Shown here piece after piece: positions 23,826 through 31,269 of a stretch of DNA of 64,000 bases (positions are counted from its first letter, which is position 1; every line of letters starts with the position of its first letter). Origin of the DNA: a virus; the IMG/VR virus record IMGVR_UViG_3300019776_000564, positions 1-64,000 of that record. One strand, written 5' to 3'. The translations under genes and the position numbers were made by a program. The notes beneath the pieces are model-generated. The model was not told the DNA's origin, made no database searches, and was given only the letters and a program-made list of their open reading frames with translations.

Positions 23826-24072
23826 CAATCCTTTGATCGAAAGAATAAAAAGAGAGGGGTGCTACCTCGACATAAAAGAGCTGGAAGACGGGACGATAGT
23901 AGCCATCGGTGAGCTTATGTTCACCAGAGCGATCTATTGGGATTGCGATATATGTGGCTGGGGAAAGCGATTCTGCTATGAGGATCGTGATCTTGCGACG
24001 GCTCAGTACGCCTTAGCAAAAGATGGCGACGAGTACCCAACAGGTTGGATTGCAACTCGACCAGAGCCTTAG
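23812..24072 (+). CDS. Small hypothetical protein with CDIC motif, 86 aa
   Basis: WDCDICGWGKRFCYED provides three cysteines in a short loop, perhaps metal-binding together with the earlier GCYLD. No family recognised. Last gene of the overlapping chain that begins at 22011. Confidence 0.65.
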   Translation: MSQNNNPLIERIKREGCYLDIKELEDGTIVAIGELMFTRAIYWDCDICGWGKRFCYEDRDLATAQYALAKDGDEYPTGWIATRPEP

Positions 24073-24114
24073 GCGTGATAAAGTGAGGCTTTGATAAATC
24101 AGAGGGCTTTAAAC

Positions 24115-24756
24115 ATGAGCAACAAGCTGAATGTCTCCAATTTCAACCTACAAATCGGCAACGATGAAGTGGTAGAAGCGAGCAAGGTTGCAAAGTTCAA
24201 AAGCGGCAACTTCGCGGTAGTTAAAGACACCGTTCGGATGTCAGTTGTTGGAGAAATGGGCAAGCCGGCATGTTTGCTTATTGAAGACTCCAAGAGCGGC
24301 TGGAAGCCAAAAGAGTCAGACTGCAACATCCTATGCTTCGATGTAACCATCAACGAACCCGGGCCTGATCGTGAGGTTATTCTGGCTCAGGTTGTTACGG
24401 TCAGCGGTATTGCGGCCGCCCAGATCGTTTGGATGGATCATGAGGCAACAGGTAAGGGTAAGGTTGTTCTCCGAGTCAAAGAGTACATGCCCGTAAATCC
24501 TGTCGATGTGGTCTTAAAAGGTGAGGTTGAGATTGGTGAAGAGATTTCGCTGATCCTCAGCCTTAAAAAGGACTCGAAGATTGAAGTGGCTACTATTGGC
24601 AGTCGGCTTAGCGTGGATTCGTTCCAGCTTAACGCTCAGTCGTATTCCAATGAGTCATTCAGGTTTGTAGTTGGGCCTCAAATCGAAGAAAACGATGACG
24701 GTCTTGCCTCAGTCGTCTTCACGACAATTGGCGTTCTCCATAAAGAAGCCCAGTAA
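24115..24756 (+). CDS. Hypothetical beta-rich protein, 213 aa
   Basis: Start ATG 24115 with GAGGG about 9 nt upstream. Two similar halves of alternating strands (ILAQVVTVSGIAAAQIVWMD; VVLRVKEYMPVNPVDVVLKG) with few cysteines, consistent with a beta-sandwich. No family recognised. Monocistronic, bounded by GATAAATC at 24089 upstream and a hairpin downstream. Confidence 0.72.
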   Translation: MSNKLNVSNFNLQIGNDEVVEASKVAKFKSGNFAVVKDTVRMSVVGEMGKPACLLIEDSKSGWKPKESDCNILCFDVTINEPGPDREVILAQVVTVSGIAAAQIVWMDHEATGKGKVVLRVKEYMPVNPVDVVLKGEVEIGEEISLILSLKKDSKIEVATIGSRLSVDSFQLNAQSYSNESFRFVVGPQIEENDDGLASVVFTTIGVLHKEAQ

Positions 24757-24761
24757 GAAAG

Positions 24762-24792
24762 AGCGGCTGTCGGTATTTTATTGGCAGCCGCT
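24762..24792 (+). terminator. Hairpin after beta-rich gene
   Basis: AGCGGCTG (24762-24769) pairs with CAGCCGCT (24785-24792). The loop contains TTTTA and no T-run follows, so this is a weak terminator or a processing hairpin. Confidence 0.45.
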
Positions 24793-24855
24793 TCCTGCCT
24801 CTATTTATAGCTTAAAATTCGCATGTGTTAATAACAACGCATGAGAGTAGAAAGC

Positions 24856-25425
24856 ATGAGCAAAGATAACCACGAACACAACCCAGAGTGCAGCCACTGT
24901 CAGATGCTCGCATCTGGCATGACTGAAGAGCAGGTTCGCGAAGCCTCCATTCAGCAAATCAAGGAAATGATCGAACGAAGCGGTATCGCGATCATTGGCG
25001 TTTCGCATGATGCCGAAAACAATGTTCCGGCATTCTTCTACACCGTTGGCTTTACTGACATCGGTATGCCAGAAGTGATTCTGTTTGGCCTGCCTGAAAA
25101 ACATGCTCTGCCAGCGATCAATCGCTACTTCAGTGAAGTCAAAGAAGGCACTCGCCCGAGTGGGCCTAGCCTGATCGATGACTACTTCAACCTGCCTGTC
25201 CAGATCATCAACGCAGACGCCGAAATTTCTTTGGGGATTGCGAGCGATACGGTCGCCTACTACGAGAATCAGGGTAAAGACTTGAAGCCAACCTTCGTTC
25301 AGTGGGTGCTGTCTGACAAGAATGGCGAGTTTCCCTGGAGCGAGAACTTCGAGCCTCACTTCTATCAGCCAGTAATCGGCCTTCCGCCGACTGAAGATCA
25401 GGCTTCAGACCGAGTTCTGCACTGA
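24856..25425 (+). CDS. DUF4262-like protein, 189 aa
   Basis: ATG 24856 preferred over ATG 24841, since GAGAGTAGAAAG lies just upstream. An N-terminal His/Cys patch (HEHNPECSHCQM) precedes the domain: GIAIIGVSHDAENNVPAFFYTVGF ... GMPEVILFGLPEKHALPAINRYF. The 'YTVG ... PE-hydrophobic-GLP' pattern matches DUF4262 from memory. Function unknown. Confidence 0.65.
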   Translation: MSKDNHEHNPECSHCQMLASGMTEEQVREASIQQIKEMIERSGIAIIGVSHDAENNVPAFFYTVGFTDIGMPEVILFGLPEKHALPAINRYFSEVKEGTRPSGPSLIDDYFNLPVQIINADAEISLGIASDTVAYYENQGKDLKPTFVQWVLSDKNGEFPWSENFEPHFYQPVIGLPPTEDQASDRVLH

Positions 25426-25458
25426 TAACCATAAACAAATTCTGATCATGTGGTGAAA

Positions 25459-25839
25459 ATGAAAAGCCTCGAAACGTTGGTTGAAGTCCCGGAAGAGTTG
25501 AAGGGTATCTACTCTTCATTGGAAGAGTTGAAAGCTGAGTTGGCGATCGTTGCGCCAAACAGCGAGCGCAACGATGTTCTCATGGGTAAGATCTTTGAGA
25601 AATTGACCACTGCTGAGGCAGAAGAGGTCAAGAAAGAGATCACGGAAATCGCCGTTGCGATGAACGATCTGATGAAAAAGCGTTTCGGTGAACCAACGCC
25701 AGAAGCAATTACTGGCCTCATCGTGTTCTCCGACTTGCTGCACGAATACTGCGAACCGCCGGCACTATCGTCTGAGCAGTTTCACGTACTTGTGGATTCA
25801 GGCGCCTTTGACGAACTGATGACGGGTACAGGCAAGTAG
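25459..25839 (+). CDS. Hypothetical helical protein, 126 aa
   Basis: ATG 25459 preferred; GTG 25450 and 25453 are in frame upstream. Glu-rich helices (EVPEELKGIYSSLEELKAEL; TTAEAEEVKKEITEIAVAMNDLMKKRFG). No family recognised. Right after its stop begins a copy of the TAGTAAGCGCTTGC motif (25840). Confidence 0.7.
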   Translation: MKSLETLVEVPEELKGIYSSLEELKAELAIVAPNSERNDVLMGKIFEKLTTAEAEEVKKEITEIAVAMNDLMKKRFGEPTPEAITGLIVFSDLLHEYCEPPALSSEQFHVLVDSGAFDELMTGTGK

Positions 25840-25853
25840 TAGTAAGCGCTTGC
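25840..25853. promoter_or_regulatory. Copy of the 14-bp pseudo-palindrome
   Basis: TAGTAAGCGCTTGC, one mismatch from TAGTAAACGCTTGC, the inverted orientation of the motif found before genes at 31270-33337. Confidence 0.5.
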
Positions 25854-25874
25854 AAAGTCCAACACCTGCCACTC

Positions 25875-25929
25875 GCTCTCTCGTAAACTAGCTTTAACGC
25901 AGCGCAAAAGCTGCGATTTACGAGAGAGC
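25875..25929 (+). promoter_or_regulatory. Leader stem-loop that covers the ribosome-binding site
   Basis: GCTCTCTCGTAAA (25875-25887) and TTTACGAGAGAGC (25917-25929) are perfect 13-bp inverted arms. A second hairpin CGCAGC/GCTGCG lies inside (25898-25915). The right arm contains GAGAGAG, the probable ribosome-binding site 7 nt before ATG 25936, so the stem would hide it. The left arm also holds a TAAACT -10-like box, so the element might instead act as an operator. Confidence 0.55.
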
Positions 25930-25935
25930 TTTCCC

Positions 25936-26583
25936 ATGACCGACAAGAATATCCACCTCGCCAGCAATAAACTGATCGCCGCAGCTTTTGAAGCGGCCGC
26001 TGTTGGAGAACCCGGGCAGTGTGTTATCGGGGTTTTCAAAGGTCTCGCCATCACAGCCTTAAAGTTTGAAGCTGTGACAGAGCGAGAAGGTATTGTTCGA
26101 GCCATCTGCACTGGCCCAGATAACAGTATCGTGGGGATCTGCGAAGCCAAAAAGTTTGAAGATATCCACGACTACCTAATAACCCGGTGTCAGCTAGCTC
26201 CTGCTCGCGTGAACTATGAGTGGAGCAAGTTCATCACCGCGAATGAAGCCGCTCTCCCCTACAAAACTCGCTTTGAAGAGGCTGAGTTGTTCAACAAGGC
26301 CAGCGAAGAAGCATCTCTAGGAACGATGGGTCAGTTTGAAGCTAATGGCCTCATGTACAGCATCGTTCACAATTCCGCGTTTCGCATCGTCGATAAAGAC
26401 GCCAGCAAAGATAGAACCAATCCAGAGTTCTATACCGTGTACATCCAAAACTCATCCGTGCAAGACCCTGATGAGTGTCTGGTCGACACAGAGTCGTTCG
26501 ATACCACGTTTGAAGCGATTGTGTTCATTCGCAACCACATTGAAAAGTCCCTGATGAAAGAATTTATGCCGAAAATGTTCTAA
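25936..26583 (+). CDS. Hypothetical protein, 215 aa
   Basis: Downstream of a strong leader stem-loop. No recognised domain; mixed alpha/beta with QCVIGVFKGLAITALKFEA near the start and HIEKSLMKEFMPKMF at the end. First gene of a three-gene unit that ends at 27302. Confidence 0.75.
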   Translation: MTDKNIHLASNKLIAAAFEAAAVGEPGQCVIGVFKGLAITALKFEAVTEREGIVRAICTGPDNSIVGICEAKKFEDIHDYLITRCQLAPARVNYEWSKFITANEAALPYKTRFEEAELFNKASEEASLGTMGQFEANGLMYSIVHNSAFRIVDKDASKDRTNPEFYTVYIQNSSVQDPDECLVDTESFDTTFEAIVFIRNHIEKSLMKEFMPKMF

Positions 26584-26610
26584 CTCACACAACCAGTTGG
26601 GGTGAATAAC

Positions 26611-26964
26611 ATGATCCAGAAAAAGATAGGCAAAATTACCTTCGGTGCCGGAATCATGAGCTTTGTGCCGGCCGACATAGACACCAGTCTCAGCGATGAG
26701 GTCGTTTATATGGCTGCTCTGGGTGACGCCATCAACAACGCAGGTGGTCACCGAAGCTTCATGCGAGAAAATGGCTTTGTCCGTCGCAACACACTCGGTC
26801 ATATTCAGATTCAGGGAGAAGGCTGGATCATCGATTTCAAGAGCGAAGAGTTTATTACCGAGTTCAATCGCCTCAAAGACTCGAAAGACTGGGTAGCTTT
26901 CGCCGCACTGTCTCAGTTCGACACAGTGACCTCGTTCGATAACAAGGGAAATAAGAAGCCATGA
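26611..26964 (+). CDS. Hypothetical protein, 117 aa
   Basis: ATG 26611 with GGGGTG upstream (GTG 26602 is an alternative). Contains MRENGFVRRNTLGHIQIQGEGWIIDF. Overlaps the next gene by 4 nt. No family recognised. Confidence 0.7.
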   Translation: MIQKKIGKITFGAGIMSFVPADIDTSLSDEVVYMAALGDAINNAGGHRSFMRENGFVRRNTLGHIQIQGEGWIIDFKSEEFITEFNRLKDSKDWVAFAALSQFDTVTSFDNKGNKKP

Positions 26965-27302
26965 GCCGCATTGACCTGATCAAACAAAAGCTTGGCGAAC
27001 CTACCTTGATTCACACAACCTGGGGTGTCGCAGAAAAGTGGCTGTTAGGCGCTCGCGTATCTCTGATCAATTGGCCTGAGAATGCCGGGACGTATCTGTG
27101 CTTTATCCCAACTCAACAGCAAGACTCTCGGCAGCTTGAGTGGCGTGCGGGAGATCAAGCTGCATGGTTCAGAGAACTGTACCCACAGTTCGATAAGATC
27201 AGCCTGTCTCACAGTCAGACCATCAGCAGAGAAGGCTTTGATGAGTGGCTAGATAAAGTGATCGCAGCTATGGCGCTCATAGCAACAAAGGGCACGCTGT
27301 AA
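26961..27302 (+). CDS. Hypothetical protein, 113 aa
   Basis: ATGA overlap. Trp-rich (TTWGVAEKWLLGARVSLINWPENAG; WRAGDQAAWFRELYPQFD), helical end. No family recognised. Followed by the 14-bp pseudo-palindrome and a strong terminator. Confidence 0.7.
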   Translation: MSRIDLIKQKLGEPTLIHTTWGVAEKWLLGARVSLINWPENAGTYLCFIPTQQQDSRQLEWRAGDQAAWFRELYPQFDKISLSHSQTISREGFDEWLDKVIAAMALIATKGTL

Positions 27303-27307
27303 TTATC

Positions 27308-27321
27308 TAGTAAACGCTTGC
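27308..27321. promoter_or_regulatory. Copy of the 14-bp pseudo-palindrome
   Basis: TAGTAAACGCTTGC, exact reverse complement of the GCAAGCGTTTACTA copies at 31209, 32248 and 33275. It lies right before a terminator, not before a gene, which argues against the motif being a simple promoter. Confidence 0.5.
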
Positions 27322-27323
27322 AC

Positions 27324-27352
27324 AAAAGCCTGCTCTAAGCAGGCTTTTTATT
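27324..27352 (+). terminator. Rho-independent terminator
   Basis: AGCCTGCT (27327-27334) pairs with AGCAGGCT (27338-27345), followed by TTTTA and TTT. Confidence 0.88.
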
Positions 27353-27391
27353 TGGTGAACATAGCGCCTTGGAATCGTGAACATGTGTAAA

Positions 27392-27483
27392 CCATTAACA
27401 TTCTGATGCACAACCTTAGGCGCGACAAAAGCCAACAAACATAAGGGTGAAAAGCCTGTTTACCCGTGTTCGAATGTTAATGG
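27392..27483. ncRNA. Candidate structured non-coding element
   Basis: CCATTAACATTC (27392-27403) and GAATGTTAATGG (27472-27483) are perfect inverted arms 68 nt apart, directly followed by a small GGGTTGTTAATACCC hairpin. There is no gene from 27303 to 27799 that I can support well. Candidate RNA or regulatory fold. Confidence 0.3.
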
Positions 27484-27496
27484 GTTGTTAATACCC

Positions 27497-27715
27497 ATGC
27501 AGAGACGAGACAGCGATCAGCTAAGACAGAAATTTGTCTCTGGGAAGACGTCTGAGAGCTTCTACAAGACGAGAACCGGATATAAACAAGTCAGCGTACT
27601 GCTCAAACATTCCCATCGCTTATACGAGCTTGTAGAAGCTCGACCATTTTACGAAAACAGAACTTTAGGACTCCGGGTTAGTTACCTGTTTGGGAGCCAA
27701 CTCTTCCCTATTTAA
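27497..27715 (+). CDS. Doubtful small basic open frame, 72 aa
   Basis: The frame starts ATG 27497 and encodes a basic, Arg/Lys/Tyr-rich peptide (MQRRDSDQLRQKFVSGKTSE). There is no clear ribosome-binding site. It contains the 17-mer also found in a non-coding element at 14298, and its 3' end lies in a large inverted repeat. More likely this is non-coding DNA; listed with low confidence. Confidence 0.25.
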   Translation: MQRRDSDQLRQKFVSGKTSESFYKTRTGYKQVSVLLKHSHRLYELVEARPFYENRTLGLRVSYLFGSQLFPI

Positions 27716-27760
27716 TAACTAGATAATACAAGCTGAAGTATTAAATAAGGGAAGGGTTGG
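27697..27760. repeat. Long inverted repeat
   Basis: A 21-nt arm at 27697-27717 is complementary to 27739-27760 except for one bulge and one mismatch (CCAACTCTTCCC against GGGAAGGGTTGG, then the TATTTAATA part). The 21-nt loop contains CTAGATAATACAAGC. The right arm ends 40 nt before ATG 27800, so it may be a leader hairpin or a terminator lacking a T-run. Confidence 0.6.
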
Positions 27761-27799
27761 ATGAGGCTCTTACCCTAGAAGCCAAAGAGAGGGAGTTGC

Positions 27800-28141
27800 A
27801 TGATCAACCCGGAACAAGAGCAGTTTCTGTCGACCATCTCGGCGCTTGCTCACAGCCTAAGAGGCCAAACTTTGACCGACTTGCAGTTGGATCAGCTTCA
27901 GATTGTGGAGCGTCTTCTGACCAACCTTGCTGTTCAGAAAGCAACTGAAAAGCCGGAAGCAAAGCCAGAGCCTGTCGAGTATCAGATCGGTGAACAGGTG
28001 ATGCTTGAGATGCCAACAGGTATGCAGCTAACAACGGTCATCGATAAGGTCGCTGCGGATACAGGCTACGAGTACAAGACCGCTGCTACTGGTCGCACCC
28101 TCTGGATTGGCACTCGCAGACTGCAAAAGGTGAGCAAATGA
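27800..28141 (+). CDS. Hypothetical protein, 113 aa, SH3-like C-terminal part
   Basis: Good ribosome-binding site (GAGAGGGAG). A helical N-half (FLSTISALAHSLRGQTLTDLQ) is followed by a Pro/Glu linker (KPEAKPEPVEY) and a small barrel-like region, YQIGEQVMLEMPTGMQLTTVIDKV. The last part suggests an SH3/Tudor-like fold, but no family is recognised. Overlaps the next gene by 4 nt. Confidence 0.7.
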   Translation: MINPEQEQFLSTISALAHSLRGQTLTDLQLDQLQIVERLLTNLAVQKATEKPEAKPEPVEYQIGEQVMLEMPTGMQLTTVIDKVAADTGYEYKTAATGRTLWIGTRRLQKVSK

Positions 28142-28674
28142 ATACCGAGTCTGAGTTCAAAGGCTTTCGATGGATCAAGTTCCATGAAACCTTGAAGATC
28201 ATGGGTTGGGATATGGCATGGGATCTGGACAACAATCTCAAGAATGAAGACCGTGTGGGAATCGTTCGCATTCTCCCGTCTATCAGGCTCTGCCCAGAAG
28301 GCTATGTAGCTATGCACCCGGAGCAAGAATCTAAAACGATCGCTTCAAAGCTGACCAAAACAGGCCATCTAGCAAGGCTCGTATCTATCAAGAGAGAAGG
28401 GTCTGCAAGATACGCAATAGAGATCTGTAACGTAGTCTCAGGGCGCAATTCTGCTGGCTATCCTGTTACCTACAACTGGGCCAACCTCGACGGCAAAATC
28501 CAAGAGCATACCCCTTACGTAAGCCTGTCTGAGGCTCTTGAGCAGTTCGCTGTAGATTGGGCAGGCAATATAGAAACCCCAATAGACTACGCAAAACTGG
28601 TCAAAAACAAGCCTATCGAGGCTCCTGTTGTGTCCCGGGCTGAGATCTATCAAGACTTCGGTACGTGGTCTTAG
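28138..28674 (+). CDS. Hypothetical protein, 178 aa, ends in DFGTWS
   Basis: ATGA overlap. Middle region ARLVSIKREGSARYAIEICNVV and NWANLDGKIQEHTPYVSLSEALEQFA look like a mixed fold; then a linker (NKPIEAPVVSRAEIYQ) and the shared C-terminal tail FGTWS, followed by a plain TAG with no overlapping gene. No family recognised. Confidence 0.72.
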   Translation: MNTESEFKGFRWIKFHETLKIMGWDMAWDLDNNLKNEDRVGIVRILPSIRLCPEGYVAMHPEQESKTIASKLTKTGHLARLVSIKREGSARYAIEICNVVSGRNSAGYPVTYNWANLDGKIQEHTPYVSLSEALEQFAVDWAGNIETPIDYAKLVKNKPIEAPVVSRAEIYQDFGTWS

Positions 28675-28836
28675 ATACGGCTACCGCTTAACCCAAGCAC
28701 GTATCCCGTGTAACCCCATAGCTGTCTAGCTAGACTACACACAAGCGCACACAGATAGCGCTACGCAAGACCATTGGTAATGAAACAAGCAAGTCATGGA
28801 AGTCAACAAGCCCTTAAACCAAGTGGAGTGTTAACG

Positions 28837-29121
28837 ATGTCCAGTCAAGCTCGTATCAACAAAACCAACAGCGTCGTAGTCCCGCTAGTACAGACGAACA
28901 AGGCAGTATTGTCGTTCTCTGATCTGGTAGTAGGTGATCGCTTTCAACCCGTGTACGCAATCGGGAAAGGTTTCCCCGTATACACGAAAACCCGGCATGA
29001 CCAAGCGCGCTGTCACAGCCTTGAGTCGATAGAACTGAAGAAGAACAGCTATGGCTATCTCGAAGATCCAATCGTAGCCGTAGCTGCAAATGAGAAGGTT
29101 CGTTTTCTACCCGTCGAGTGA
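28837..29121 (+). CDS. Hypothetical protein, 94 aa
   Basis: ATG 28837 with GGAGTG upstream. LSFSDLVVGDRFQPVYAIGKGFPVYTKTR suggests a small beta barrel. Stands alone between the non-coding stretch 28675-28836 (no feature seen there) and a strong terminator. Confidence 0.65.
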   Translation: MSSQARINKTNSVVVPLVQTNKAVLSFSDLVVGDRFQPVYAIGKGFPVYTKTRHDQARCHSLESIELKKNSYGYLEDPIVAVAANEKVRFLPVE

Positions 29122-29143
29122 GCTTCGACGTGGTAAAGGCTGT

Positions 29144-29186
29144 AGTGACCGTAAAGCTTTCTTAAGCCTCTTACGGTCACTTTCTT
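29144..29186 (+). terminator. Rho-independent terminator
   Basis: AGTGACCGTAA (29144-29154) pairs perfectly with TTACGGTCACT (29171-29181), followed by TTCTT. Confidence 0.75.
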
Positions 29187-29236
29187 AAAACCGTTTTAAC
29201 CAAGGCAAACCTAAAGAAAAGCAGGAGCACACAAGT

Positions 29237-29569
29237 ATGTCCATCAAGCCACAAATCAAACCATGCAAACTCCCGGAGAACATCTATCTGCTTCTAGAGA
29301 ACGGCAAATACGTAGGCCGCACAACCGATCTCAAGAACGTCATCCATTTCGCAGAGCGTACTAGCCAAGGCAAGCTCAAGGTAGAAGTAGATCTGCTCAC
29401 TGATAACAGCCTTGAGAAGGTAGATCTAGAGATGCTTAAAAGTCTGCTCAAAAAGGAAAACTACAAAGCCGGCGTAGAGAAACGTCAGGCCACTTTGGCT
29501 AAAAAGAAACTCGAAGCCAAAGCCTCTGTTAACGGTCTTCCTGCAGGCTCTTACGGGATTTTCTCATGA
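29237..29569 (+). CDS. Hypothetical protein, 110 aa, ends in SYGIFS
   Basis: GCAGGAG ribosome-binding site. Short beta N-half (ENIYLLLENGKYVGRTTDLKN), then a Lys-rich helix (KRQATLAKKKLEAKA), then linker VNGLPAG and the shared tail SYGIFS. Overlaps the next gene by 4 nt. Confidence 0.7.
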   Translation: MSIKPQIKPCKLPENIYLLLENGKYVGRTTDLKNVIHFAERTSQGKLKVEVDLLTDNSLEKVDLEMLKSLLKKENYKAGVEKRQATLAKKKLEAKASVNGLPAGSYGIFS

Positions 29570-29853
29570 TCATTCGCAAACCACCTAAGGGTGAACCAAT
29601 CCCAGAAGCTTTGTTGATTCACAAAGAGAAATCCCTTAAAGGCCAAATCAAGAAAGCAGAACGTGACCTCAAACGTGTAACCACAAGAAAGAACCAACTG
29701 GGTAAACACGTCGTAGAAAGATTTCAGAAATACCTAGACCAACAGTTCACCACTCTCTATCAGTTTACAGAGTACCTAGAAACCAAAGACCTCGATTCTA
29801 TAAGCCTCAAGCAGAAGCAACCCGGATACCAAGACTGGGGAGGTTTCCAGTGA
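29566..29853 (+). CDS. Basic coiled-coil protein, 95 aa, ends in DWGGFQ
   Basis: ATGA overlap. Strongly basic helix (KSLKGQIKKAERDLKRVTTRKNQL). The C-terminal YQDWGGFQ looks like a diverged version of the shared tail (aromatic-G-x-F). Nucleic-acid binding is possible from charge alone. Confidence 0.65.
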   Translation: MIIRKPPKGEPIPEALLIHKEKSLKGQIKKAERDLKRVTTRKNQLGKHVVERFQKYLDQQFTTLYQFTEYLETKDLDSISLKQKQPGYQDWGGFQ

Positions 29854-30077
29854 GCAAGAGAAACCCCAATAAATACAAACCTAAGTACAACCAATCACCT
29901 CTGTCCAAATTTTACAAAGAGGCTACCAAGGAAGAACGAAAGAAGGTTTTCCTAGAGGTAGCAAGAAAGGCAATAGAGAAACAGAACCAGATAAAGGATA
30001 GAGGTATACAGATAACCTTCATGGTCATAGATGAAATGACAGAGTACACAGGAGAGACAGTGACAAACCCGGGATAG
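29850..30077 (+). CDS. Small basic protein, 75 aa
   Basis: GTG start overlapping the upstream TGA. Very Lys-rich N-half (SKRNPNKYKPKYNQSPLSKFYKEA). No family recognised. Last gene before about 1.2 kb without convincing genes. Confidence 0.6.
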   Translation: MSKRNPNKYKPKYNQSPLSKFYKEATKEERKKVFLEVARKAIEKQNQIKDRGIQITFMVIDEMTEYTGETVTNPG

Positions 30078-31208
30078 AGGATAGAACCACATAGGGAATG
30101 CGTAGAGGTGTAGAGAGGTATCTGTAGAGAACCATAGAGATATGCAGCGTAAGAAAGACCTGTAAGGAAGGGCGTGGTTCCTATAGAGGTGTAAGGGGTT
30201 GATGTAAGGAAGGAGGGGTGGTGTGTATTCAATTCACTGTCTCTATCTACCATCACAGGCCAAACCTTACAGTCTGAGTACGGTCTATCTAGCTCAGGCA
30301 CACATGACGGTCCACCTAATCCCGGCACACAGACACACCTACGCGTGATAAGCAGAACCTTCTGATAAGTACAGAGGAAGCCATCCGGTAGCCTCTGTAC
30401 CTCTAACACTTACCTCTCTTCTCTCTATAGACTTCACTCATCAGCTAGAAACAAGCGTAGACAAGCAGCTAGCAGACACAGTGGGAAGCGCTCTGAAAGC
30501 TCGCACAAGCGACGAACCAGATTTACAGATATCAGAGCGTAGACAAGCAGAAGAAAGAGCTTCCCAGCGTGTTACAGAATCGAGCCAGGATAGGGCGCAT
30601 ATACTATCCCTCTCTCTTACTCCGCCTGAGGAGTATTCAAGACCACAGTCATTCCCTCTCCTTTATGACTGTGGTCTCTTTTTATCAGCAAGCCCGGGAC
30701 TCCACGGGCGCCGCGGCTTTAACAAACACCATCTCTACCCAATAAGACCCAAGCCCCAACAGTGCCGCGGCTAGCTTTAATAAACGCCGGGCCGTGGGAC
30801 ACCGAGTCCTTGGTAAGATTGGAGCCGCGGCAAGCCACTCTATGGATAGATTTGGGAGAACCAGAAAAAGGCTATAGGTGCCGTTATATATCACCAAGGT
30901 GCGTGTTTACCGCGGGGATAAGAGATAGGCATTACCAAGAGATAGGTAAGAGGCTTGCCAAGGCGTTTAGCCGCGGGAGCCATGTTTACAAATGTTGGTT
31001 TATTCACCGTCTGCCAAAATTTCTCTTACACAGGCACAGAGGTTAAACACGGCTTATACGGTGATAGAGGTGAAAGCAGGCTGAGATAGGTCTACCGCGG
31101 CGGGTATGATGCCTAACCTTGGTTGTTTGAACCACCCGGTATGCCGCGGCTCGGCGGTGTTAAAAACCATAAAACAGGTACTAAACAGGCTACCGGATAA
31201 CACCACTT
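30078..31208. other. About 1.1 kb non-coding, repeat-rich tract
   Basis: I see no gene with a ribosome-binding site here. The left part (30078-30240) is purine-rich with many TAGAGG/GTAAGG repeats. A GTACAGAGG/CCTCTGTAC hairpin lies at 30369-30400 and a strong terminator at 30641. From 30711 on there are seven CCGCGG sites. Two phrases recur in the gap at 34.1-34.7 kb: CATGACGGTCCA plus CCCGGCACACAG (30303-30332 and 34114-34143), and an AAAAAGGCTATAGGTGCCG phrase (30865 and 34684). Confidence 0.7.
30641..30684 (+). terminator. Strong rho-independent terminator
   Basis: GACCACAGTCAT (30641-30652) pairs perfectly with ATGACTGTGGTC (30665-30676), followed by TCTTTTT. It lies in non-coding DNA, so it must end either the 29237-30077 transcript or a non-coding RNA. 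Confidence 0.85.
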
Positions 31209-31222
31209 GCAAGCGTTTACTA
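31209..31222 (+). promoter_or_regulatory. 14-bp pseudo-palindrome before gene 31270
   Basis: GCAAGCGTTTACTA, followed by TGAATC, 61 nt before the start codon. Exact copies lie at 32248 and 33275. The TTTACTATGA end could contain a -10 box, but no -35 box is seen at the right distance. Confidence 0.55.
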
Positions 31223-31269
31223 TGAATCAACTCAGAGCAACAGACTCTGGGAACACTGAGAGAGCACCT

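Noticed and set aside
27497-27715. Confident gene call for the 72-codon frame
   Set aside because: Kept only as a low-confidence entry: no ribosome-binding site, shares a 17-mer with a non-coding element, and ends in a long inverted repeat.
30481-31046. Two possible rightward genes in the non-coding tract (30481-30774 and 30762-31046)
   Set aside because: No ribosome-binding sites; the frames run through the terminator at 30641 and CCGCGG repeats, and the peptides look random in composition.
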